Source: DATEMK01 sp035275625
GTDB lineage: Bacteria > Bacteroidota > Bacteroidia > AKYH767-A > OLB10
Reading direction: 5' to 3'
Assembly: GCA_035275625.1 (NCBI GenBank)
Contig: DATEMK010000519.1
Location: 1 to 18,046, forward strand
DNA length: 18,046 bases
The notes beneath the pieces were generated by a model, which was not told the DNA's origin, searched no databases, and worked only from the letters and a program-made list of their open reading frames with translations. Shown in pieces: positions 7,785 through 13,428 of the stretch. Within the stretch, counting starts at the first letter, position 1. The number at the start of each line of letters is the position of its first letter. The position numbers and the translations under genes are program-made.

Positions 7785-8789
7785 TTAACGTTGAGGAAGT
7801 ATATCAATGCAATTTTGTCTATTATATAACCATCGTAGCATTTGTCTGTCCCTTGTCGTAAGTTCTACTTGTGCTAAATCTGTATGTATGTGCCCATGTG
7901 CAGTCCCGTTCATCAAATCATCCTGATAATGCGAATGTCCTATTCCTAAAATATGTCCCATTTCTTGTATCAATACCTCCGCTGTTCTTCCAAAATGGTC
8001 AGAACCCGGTGGACGCATAGTTATGCCCATTATATAAGTTGGATTAGAATTGGATAGCTTTGCTACACCAAGTGCGTTGTAAGGCAATCCAGAGCCGCTC
8101 CAATCAATGAATAGACCTGCTTGAGAATAGTTGATTGTATATTCAAAAAGGGTATTCGTGAGTTCAACTGTTGATGCTGCATTATTCCATGTGTCAATTG
8201 CCTTTTTGATGATTTGAGTCCAATCATTGTCAACCCCCATTTGTAAGTGATTAGAGTAAACTTTTATCGGAAGATATTCATTAGGTATTCTTCGTGGCAC
8301 ATTATTTAAACCTAAAAATTCATAATCGTCAGGTCTTGAATTTGATGTAACAAGAGAATTATAGAAGTAAGCGCTTACATTGATTTCAAAATATGCGGTT
8401 CCACCACGTCCGTAAGTAACATCAAATCCCATCAAGTCATTATAAACAAGAGGGTCACCATTTTGCATTTTAGAAGTCACTTTTAGCCGATACGTTGAGT
8501 TTACAGGAAGTGTAATGTTTATTTCATGCGATGCCATGTTTTGGTCGTCCACAAAATAGATAAACTGTAAGTGGTGATGAATGTGGGCAGTAATTCGGAT
8601 ATCCTGATAAGATGAATTATAAAATGTTACATAATTATAATCTGCCCACTGCCCATATTGGGCATTCATAAGGATAGTTACATCATCGTAAGTAATATGG
8701 TTAGGTCGCAATATAACAGATTGTGCACTGCCAGGGAATGTCAGCATTGCCGAAATACAAAAAATAAATACGTTCCTCAAATTGTGCAT
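7785..8789 (-). CDS. Matrixin-like secreted protein with QExxH in place of HExxH
   Basis: A 334-residue protein from the ATG at 8789. A further upstream in-frame ATG at 8906 would overlap the tyrosinase gene and put 39 charged residues before the signal peptide, so it is rejected. Residues 1-23 are a signal peptide (ending GSAQ). An N-terminal beta-rich region with a HIHHH cluster (69-73) is followed by a metzincin-like domain (about 175-334): the helix WTQIIKKAIDTWNNA, then QEMGHILGIGHSH (275-287) and DLMNG (291-295) as a Met-turn. The matrixin signature is HExxHxxGxxH; here the first His is Gln275 (codon CAA), while the Glu and the other two His remain. Zinc binding and proteolysis are probably weakened or lost. 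It follows the tyrosinase stop by 31 bp and lacks a T9SS domain. Another metal role is possible but unproven. Confidence 0.75.
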   Translation of the reverse strand: MHNLRNVFIFCISAMLTFPGSAQSVILRPNHITYDDVTILMNAQYGQWADYNYVTFYNSSYQDIRITAHIHHHLQFIYFVDDQNMASHEINITLPVNSTYRLKVTSKMQNGDPLVYNDLMGFDVTYGRGGTAYFEINVSAYFYNSLVTSNSRPDDYEFLGLNNVPRRIPNEYLPIKVYSNHLQMGVDNDWTQIIKKAIDTWNNAASTVELTNTLFEYTINYSQAGLFIDWSGSGLPYNALGVAKLSNSNPTYIMGITMRPPGSDHFGRTAEVLIQEMGHILGIGHSHYQDDLMNGTAHGHIHTDLAQVELTTRDRQMLRWLYNRQNCIDILPQR

Positions 8790-8820
8790 CTTCCTTATTT
8801 GTTTTTTTCCAGCAGTTATA

Positions 8821-9834
8821 TTAATCAGCCCAAAATGGACTTCTTGTTCTTCTTCTTGTTTCTTCAATTCTCTTAATAAACACCATGTGTTCGGGAGTTT
8901 TTTCATAAGAATATCCTAATGCCGAAATGTCAAAAGTGCTATCAACTGTTACATTGAATGGCTTCATTATGTCTTTTAGATTATGCCCTGGGGGCCCATC
9001 AATTAGTGGTGCATAATGCGGTGGCGGAGGTGCGTCACCGTTATTAAAGTCCTTCATTTTTTGCTCTTGCCAATCAGCCCAAATCTTGTCAACAAAACAA
9101 TGATGTAAAAAGAAAACCGGGTCATTAGGCGATGTCATTGGTTCCATTGACCCACCAACCCATAAGTGAACGCGGTTGTGCATTTGAGAGCTTGTAGTAG
9201 CAACCCTATAATCTCCCCGTTTAGTTATCCACCCTTCTAATCTATTTCTAAATCCTATTGTGAATGGACTACTATTATAATTTGGAGTGTCATATAAATA
9301 CTCATTCATGGTTAGTTCTAAATCGCCCTTTGTTGGCAAGGAATTAACTGTTGAAGCAAAATTCCTTCTTAATGCAGGACCATCATGTCCGACAGGGATA
9401 TTCCAATTGCCATTTTTGTAAGCAAAAGGTCCCGATGCAACTCGCCACTGGTCAGTTTCTACCCCATTACCGCCCATGAAGTCATCTGACCAAATTATTG
9501 CCGTCTTAGGGTCCTCAAGTTCGGAATCTTGTGTCCAATCCCAGTATGGAATAGTTATTTTGGGATTAATTTGCTGCAAATCTTTTTCTACGGAAGAAAG
9601 AAATGCTCTATGCCAAGGTAAAAATGATGTTCCACGATGTGCGCCATTTCTATAATCTGGGTCGTGTGGTTCGTAAGATAAAACTGTTGGTGTCATTACA
9701 GCATGATGCCAATGAACATATTCATCATAGCGACCATCTTTTTTTAGTTTTAAAAGTGCCTCAACAAAAATCTTTTTTTCATGAGGTGTCAAACTTCTTA
9801 GATTTTTTCTGATTTGATTTCCATTTTCCATCAT
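8821..9834 (-). CDS. Tyrosinase (type 3 di-copper oxidase)
   Basis: A 337-residue protein with the complete tyrosinase copper sites. CuA: H43 in EYVHWHH, then H66-x8-H75 in HRGTSFLPWHRAFL. CuB: H219-x3-H223 in MHNRVHLWVGG and H245 in NDPVFFLHHCFVDKIW. Tyrosinases hydroxylate monophenols and oxidise catechols to quinones with O2. Length fits the bacterial class, followed by a short proline-containing C-terminal part that might act as a lid. No signal peptide or Tat motif is visible, so it is cytoplasmic or exported with a partner. No typical MelC1 caddie is next to it. The upper of two adjacent ATGs (9834 and 9831) is chosen because it has an SD-like AAGGAT. It lies between a DUF305 membrane protein and a degenerate metzincin gene. 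Confidence 0.95.
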   Translation of the reverse strand: MMENGNQIRKNLRSLTPHEKKIFVEALLKLKKDGRYDEYVHWHHAVMTPTVLSYEPHDPDYRNGAHRGTSFLPWHRAFLSSVEKDLQQINPKITIPYWDWTQDSELEDPKTAIIWSDDFMGGNGVETDQWRVASGPFAYKNGNWNIPVGHDGPALRRNFASTVNSLPTKGDLELTMNEYLYDTPNYNSSPFTIGFRNRLEGWITKRGDYRVATTSSQMHNRVHLWVGGSMEPMTSPNDPVFFLHHCFVDKIWADWQEQKMKDFNNGDAPPPPHYAPLIDGPPGHNLKDIMKPFNVTVDSTFDISALGYSYEKTPEHMVFIKRIEETRRRTRSPFWAD

Positions 9835-9837
9835 TTT

Positions 9838-9846
9838 ATCCTTTTT
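9838..9846 (-). promoter_or_regulatory. Shine-Dalgarno-like ribosome binding site of tyrosinase
   Basis: The minus strand reads AAAAAGGAT, with its GG ending 5 bases before the ATG at 9834. This is unusual in this window, where most starts have A-rich leaders without SD. It favours the upper of the two adjacent ATGs as the start. Confidence 0.6.
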
Positions 9847-9884
9847 AATTTTTCATTGAGTTTCGCTTATCGATTGATTCTATC

Positions 9885-10376
9885 TTACTTTTCCAATTCT
9901 TTTAGTTTAGCTTTCATTTGGACAATTTCTGCCTGCTGGTTTTTAATAACATTCCTGCATAATTCTTCTATTTCTGGGTCCTGTATCGAAGCTTTTTTAC
10001 ACATTAATATTGCTGCTCCATGATGGGGTATCATTGATTTCAAAAACTGTTTATCCGAAACTCCACTTTGCTGCCTGATGAATGCAAAGAATGCTATCAA
10101 TGCAACAGAACTAATAGCAATAATCAGGGCATTGAGTTTTTTATTCATATACATTGTGCTCATTAAAGCGACCTCAATTATTATCATAGATGCGCTCATG
10201 AGACCAGCCATATAAAATTGATTTACGTTAACAAAAACATTGGAAAAAGAATTAACCATTGCGTACATGAGCAAGTACATTGAGATAAAGGATAGTACCG
10301 CCATAATGAGCAGTTTTTTGTAATGCTTGGAGTGCTGTTTTGCTCCATGCATAAGTTTTTGATTTTCCATTTCCAT
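9885..10376 (-). CDS. DUF305 membrane protein
   Basis: A 163-residue protein with three predicted transmembrane helices (about 21-41, 54-75, 82-99) and a C-terminal DUF305 four-helix domain (about 108-160). The DUF305 signature is FLKSMIPHHGAAILM (111-125), then DPEIEEL and the Q-x2-EI-x2-M motif near the end. DUF305 proteins are often found with copper and other metal resistance genes; the conserved HH and Met residues are suggested metal ligands. It is Met-rich in the membrane part. It lies 50 bp upstream of the tyrosinase gene and is probably co-transcribed with it, consistent with copper supply or tolerance. The first ATG is used; a second at codon 3 is equally possible. Confidence 0.9.
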   Translation of the reverse strand: MEMENQKLMHGAKQHSKHYKKLLIMAVLSFISMYLLMYAMVNSFSNVFVNVNQFYMAGLMSASMIIIEVALMSTMYMNKKLNALIIAISSVALIAFFAFIRQQSGVSDKQFLKSMIPHHGAAILMCKKASIQDPEIEELCRNVIKNQQAEIVQMKAKLKELEK

Positions 10377-10435
10377 AATTCAATTATTTTTAATTTTTCA
10401 TTCTTTGGTAAATAGGATGTCCGATAATTTAAAAT

Positions 10436-10510
10436 AACCGCAGTGTGTATGCATAATGGTTTTTATTATTCGTTGTTTTTTAACTTTACACACACTCAAG
10501 CACTGCGGTT
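10436..10510. repeat. 10-bp perfect inverted repeat around a 55-bp loop
   Basis: AACCGCAGTG at 10436-10445 is the exact reverse complement of CACTGCGGTT at 10501-10510. Near the arms, TGTGTA and ACACAC tracts could extend the stem. It lies about 60 bases upstream of the DUF305 start. It could be a regulatory RNA fold or a decayed repetitive element. Confidence 0.6.
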
Positions 10511-10531
10511 TATGAACGCAGGAAACGCAGA

Positions 10532-10560
10532 CACAGGGACCCTTCTTTATTTACCCTGTG
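10532..10560. repeat. 7-bp stem-loop CACAGGG/CCCTGTG
   Basis: CACAGGG (10532-10538) pairs with CCCTGTG (10554-10560) around a 15-base AT-rich loop. No T-run follows on the minus strand, so a terminator role is weak. Confidence 0.45.
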
Positions 10561-10575
10561 CAGACAACATAAAGT

Positions 10576-10595
10576 GAAAACCCCCTTATAAAGGG
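10576..10595 (-). terminator. Possible weak terminator after acyl carrier protein copy 2
   Basis: On the minus strand a short stem, CCCTT-TAT-AAGGG (10583-10595), is followed by GGTTTTCAC. The stem is short and the U-tract is only four bases, so termination would be leaky. It lies 46 bases after the stop of the acyl carrier protein gene. Confidence 0.35.
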
Positions 10596-10640
10596 AAAGC
10601 TTTATGCGCCTTTCTGCGCCCCTGCGATACTTCTTCATTC

Positions 10641-10892
10641 TTATTTAACTTGCTTTCTGTTTAAAATATTCCTGATATATTTTTCGGCATCATCTACCGT
10701 CTTAATTTTCCTGACATCTTCATCAGGAATAGATATTTCAAATTGATTTTCAAATTGCATCGCTAACTCAACCATGTCCAATGAATCGGCACCGAGGTCC
10801 TTTTTGAATCTTGATTCGGGCGTGATTTGTTCTTTATCCACAGCCAGCTTGTCAATGATGACATTGTCGAATCTTTCTTTAAAGGATTCCAT
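10641..10892 (-). CDS. acpP: Acyl carrier protein, copy 2
   Basis: An 83-residue acyl carrier protein with Ser37 in GADSLDM as the phosphopantetheine site. This DLGADSLDM form is closer to the standard AcpP motif than the DLDADSLDM of copy 1. Conserved family features include the N-terminal ERFDNVIIDKL helix and the DAEKYI helix near the end. No fatty-acid synthesis genes adjoin it. It follows the PepSY-like gene by 58 bp and precedes a hairpin-rich spacer. The presence of two similar stand-alone ACP genes within 10 kb suggests a duplicated carrier serving a local pathway, but either could also be the general ACP of the cell. Confidence 0.93.
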   Translation of the reverse strand: MESFKERFDNVIIDKLAVDKEQITPESRFKKDLGADSLDMVELAMQFENQFEISIPDEDVRKIKTVDDAEKYIRNILNRKQVK

Positions 10893-10950
10893 TATTCACA
10901 CAACACCATTATATGAACGAATATTTTCACTTTCTTTTTTTAAAAATTCT

Positions 10951-11340
10951 TTAATGCTGATGATTATGCCCATCTCCTTCAGGTAGTTTTGTTTTTTTTA
11001 CCGGTTCTTTACCGTCATAAACAAATTCCTTACCTTTTCTTTTGTCCAGCAGCTTGCCTGAAGAATCGTAAACCAAATAATAAAGAATGTTTTGGTCTGA
11101 GTTTTTTGCTCTGCGGATATCAATTATATAAGTGACAGTTCCATCCGGAGCAGTTTTTTTTACAGCATTTGAAACCGTGTAATCATGGAATTTACTTTGC
11201 AAATGTTCCTTAATTGAACCAGGCAAAGAATCACCCGGAATTTTAATTTCTGTTTGTGCGTAGCAAATATGCGTCAGAGTAATCAATAAACCTGCTAAAA
11301 ATAAACAACCATAAATAATTTTCAGCTTTTTCACTTTCAT
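10951..11340 (-). CDS. Small secreted PepSY-like protein with His-rich tail
   Basis: A 129-residue protein with a signal peptide (about 1-29, ending CYAQ) and one small alpha/beta domain resembling PepSY-like (DUF2874-type) repeats: the helix LPGSIKEHLQSKFHDYTV, followed by strands GTVTYIIDI, ILYYLVYDSSGKLL and the KGKEFVYDG end. The C-terminus is GDGHNHQH, a likely metal-binding tail. It lies downstream of the heavy-metal-binding gene but is separated from it by a terminator-like hairpin, so it may have its own promoter or depend on read-through. Function is unknown; periplasmic metal buffering is a reasonable inference from the tail and neighbours. Confidence 0.65.
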   Translation of the reverse strand: MKVKKLKIIYGCLFLAGLLITLTHICYAQTEIKIPGDSLPGSIKEHLQSKFHDYTVSNAVKKTAPDGTVTYIIDIRRAKNSDQNILYYLVYDSSGKLLDKRKGKEFVYDGKEPVKKTKLPEGDGHNHQH

Positions 11341-11378
11341 GTTTAAATTATTTTATAATTCCATTTGTACTTTTTTTA

Positions 11379-11419
11379 TTTTTTTAAAAAGGCAGGAGAA
11401 CGATTTACTTATGTTCTCC
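11379..11419 (-). terminator. Intrinsic terminator after the heavy-metal-binding gene
   Basis: On the minus strand GGAGAAC (11419-11413) and GTTCTCC (11401-11395) form a perfect 7-bp stem around an 11-base loop. TGCC and then a T/A-rich run starting TTTTTAAAAA follow. It lies 28 bases after the stop codon at 11447, the right place for rho-independent termination. Confidence 0.7.
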
Positions 11420-11446
11420 ATAACCTTTTCTATTTAAAACAAAAAA

Positions 11447-12007
11447 TTAATGATGATGATGGTCTTCGGTCTTGGATTTTGCTTCCACCAAATCCATCCC
11501 GCATTTCGGACACTTTCCCGGTTTGTCACTCGTAACTTCAGGATGCATGGGACATACATAGCTCATGCTTTTTGTTGAAGCTGTGCTGTAATTTTTAAAT
11601 TTTGCTGAAACAGTTTTTCCTTTTATGGTGAACGATGCAATGCAGCTTTTGTATTTCACCACATCTTTATTGTTAACCATGAAACCGTCATCACCACTTG
11701 CGGTAAGCGTTTCGTTCACGCTCTTACCGTCAGGCATAAGGAAAGTTGCCTTAGCTGTTACTCCCGAATTGCTCATCATTTTTGCGTCACCATCAAGCAA
11801 GTAGAGCATTACCATTCCATCCTTAACTAAAATTTCTGCATGGTTGGGGTCGGCTTCCTGAACAGTGCCTCCGTGAGGACCTTTGCCTACTTCACCCACG
11901 TGGTGGTTTTCTTCTTTCTCCTTGCCTTTTTCCTGGGCAAATGAAACAGTTGTTCCTGCTGCAATCAGCGCAAGAAGCATGGTCATAGATTTAATTGAAT
12001 TCTTCAT
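11447..12007 (-). CDS. Periplasmic heavy-metal-binding-domain protein with His tail
   Basis: A 186-residue protein with a signal peptide (about 1-24, ending VSFAQ). The central part (about 44-140) begins with GPHGGTVQEADPNHAEI, as in proteins related to CusB-type efflux adaptors. The C-terminal heavy-metal-binding domain (149-174) has YVCPMHPEV, PGKCPKCGM and Cys152, Cys166 and Cys169 with His155 and Met154/171 as likely ligands. It ends in EDHHHH. This domain is known from CopA-type ATPases and CusB adaptors; here it is free-standing and probably binds Cu or a similar ion in the periplasm. It follows the YncE-like gene by 45 bp. A broken partial copy of its 5' part lies at 13195-13385. Confidence 0.87.
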   Translation of the reverse strand: MKNSIKSMTMLLALIAAGTTVSFAQEKGKEKEENHHVGEVGKGPHGGTVQEADPNHAEILVKDGMVMLYLLDGDAKMMSNSGVTAKATFLMPDGKSVNETLTASGDDGFMVNNKDVVKYKSCIASFTIKGKTVSAKFKNYSTASTKSMSYVCPMHPEVTSDKPGKCPKCGMDLVEAKSKTEDHHHH

Positions 12008-12052
12008 TTTACTTTTTGTTTTTAATTGTTTGATTTTGATTTTTAGATTTAT

Positions 12053-13096
12053 TTATTTTTTAAGTGTGATTCCATTTGGTTTAGTTCCTACTGTAATAGT
12101 TTTTGAAACAGCATGAGCCATAATATCGGCAACTGATACAGTACTCGCCAATTGATTAGTAATGTAAGCTGTCATGCTATTAAAAGCAATTGCATGAGCA
12201 CCAGCTCCGGTTGCAAACTCACCGCCATGGGTCCAGGTTGAACCTATTCTTGTCCAGTAATGTACTTTACCGTTATCAGGGTCACTTACCCATAATTCGT
12301 TCATCGCGGAATTGTAAGCAGCCATCCCCGGCATAAAACCCAATGGTACTGTTTCTTCCACTGACATGCTGGGAGCATCAATCACGCTGATACTTTGTCC
12401 TTCTTCATTGTCAACATACATTTTATTATTGCTGCCCGCCCAGGCTCCGACAGGACCCATTCCTACAGGTATAGTGGTCATCACAGCTTTTGTTGAAGCA
12501 TTTATTGCAGTAACATCATCACTCATACTATTGGCAACGAAAGCCATTGAACCATCAGCGGAAAAAGTTACTTCAGCAGGCATCATGCCCACATTAATAG
12601 TATTTTTTAATGCATAAGTATTCGCATCATAAACATGCACAGTGCCCATGGTGTCCATCTGTGAGGTCCAGATTTCATTACCGTCAGGAGAAAATATTGC
12701 GTTGTGATTCATCATGGGCAAATCCTGAGTTTTCACCACAGAAGCTGTTACTGCTCCTAATACTAAAAATTTCCCTGTCATTCCGGTTGTGTTCACATTA
12801 TGACCCCCACTTAAATCCATACCTGGAACGCCAATCGCTATTTGTGTTTTAGCACTGTTAAGATATACGTGGTGAGGCCACATTACATTTGAAAGGTTAA
12901 TAGTTCTTTTCACTTCATTGGTGGACAAATCAATTACTGAAATTGAATTGCTGCCACCATTTACCACATACGCTGCATTGTATGTGATGTTATCTGAAAC
13001 TGGAGGGGTTTCTTTCTTGTCTTTTTTACATGAGGCATAAGCCATTAGTACAATTGCTATAACCCATATAGCTGATTTTACATCTTTCCTTTTCAT
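12053..13096 (-). CDS. YncE-like beta-propeller lipoprotein
   Basis: A 347-residue protein with an N-terminal lipoprotein signal (lipobox MAYASC, Cys23, then KKDKKE), followed by a seven-bladed YVTN/YncE-type beta-propeller. Typical blade motifs are NSISVIDLSTNEVKRTI (50-66), VHVYDANTYALKNTINVG, VTAINASTKAVMTTIPVG, SISVIDAPSMSVEETVPLG and a final STVSVADI. Such propellers are non-catalytic surface or periplasmic binding proteins. It is rich in Met in several loops (for example NVGMMPAEV and MGPVGAW), which could matter near copper, but no metal site can be shown. It heads the unit with the heavy-metal-binding gene. The first ATG, after an A-rich leader, is used. Confidence 0.85.
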   Translation of the reverse strand: MKRKDVKSAIWVIAIVLMAYASCKKDKKETPPVSDNITYNAAYVVNGGSNSISVIDLSTNEVKRTINLSNVMWPHHVYLNSAKTQIAIGVPGMDLSGGHNVNTTGMTGKFLVLGAVTASVVKTQDLPMMNHNAIFSPDGNEIWTSQMDTMGTVHVYDANTYALKNTINVGMMPAEVTFSADGSMAFVANSMSDDVTAINASTKAVMTTIPVGMGPVGAWAGSNNKMYVDNEEGQSISVIDAPSMSVEETVPLGFMPGMAAYNSAMNELWVSDPDNGKVHYWTRIGSTWTHGGEFATGAGAHAIAFNSMTAYITNQLASTVSVADIMAHAVSKTITVGTKPNGITLKK

Positions 13097-13194
13097 TTGA
13101 TTTTGGTTTTAATTATTTTTATTTAATTAATTTGTTTTAATTAATTCTGTAAAGCAAGTTTATGAAGCTGAAGCCCTTCTTAAGAAAACAAATA
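13097..13194 (-). other. AT-rich leader of the YncE-like gene
   Basis: This is the gene-free part of a 332-bp gap; the rest holds a pseudogene remnant and a terminator. It likely contains the promoter for the YncE-like gene, but no clear TAnnTTTG box was found. It has a run of ATTAATT-type repeats near 13121-13146. Confidence 0.4.
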
Positions 13195-13385
13195 GAACAA
13201 TGCCCATGTAAGGACCTTTGCCTACTTCACCCATAGGATGGTTTCTTCCTTCTCCTTGCCATTTTGCTGGATAGATGAAAAAGTTGATTCTGCTGCCAAC
13301 AGCGCAAGAATTATGGTCATTGGTTAATTGAACTTTTCACTTTCTTTTGTTTTTAATTGTTGATTTTTATTTAGAATTAATTTTT
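13195..13385 (-). pseudogene. Remnant copy of the 5' part of the heavy-metal-binding gene
   Basis: The minus strand here matches 11860-12050, the leader and first about 49 codons of the heavy-metal-binding gene. Shared stretches include GGTGAAGTAGGCAAAGGTCC and CTTGCGCTG. Compared with the intact gene, the ATG has become GTG, one base is missing near codon 6 and another near codon 35, so no long frame is open. Similarity stops close to 13195 with nothing resembling the metal-binding domain behind it. The YncE-like gene lies between the broken and intact copies, suggesting an old duplication followed by decay. Confidence 0.85.
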
Positions 13386-13415
13386 AAAAACGGGCTGCCA
13401 AACTGAGACAGCCCG
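13381..13415 (-). terminator. Intrinsic terminator after the M43 protease gene
   Basis: On the minus strand CGGGCTG (13415-13409) and CAGCCCG (13397-13391) form a perfect 7-bp GC-rich stem with an 11-base loop, directly followed by TTTTTAAAAA. It lies 13 bases after the stop codon at 13429. This is the strongest terminator in the window. Confidence 0.88.
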
Positions 13416-13428
13416 CCAATGAAAAAAA

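Larger units (their letters stand above)
10377..10640. other. Hairpin-rich intergenic spacer without a gene
   Basis: These 264 bases carry three inverted repeats (listed separately) and short imperfect direct repeats of the type ACGCAGGAAACGCAG. No ORF of substance is seen. It separates the acyl carrier protein gene from the DUF305-tyrosinase unit and probably holds the end of one transcript and the start of the next. Confidence 0.6.

Noticed and set aside
8790..8906. N-terminal extension of the matrixin-like protein to an ATG at 8906
   Set aside because: It would overlap the tyrosinase gene and place 39 charged residues before an obvious signal peptide starting at 8789.
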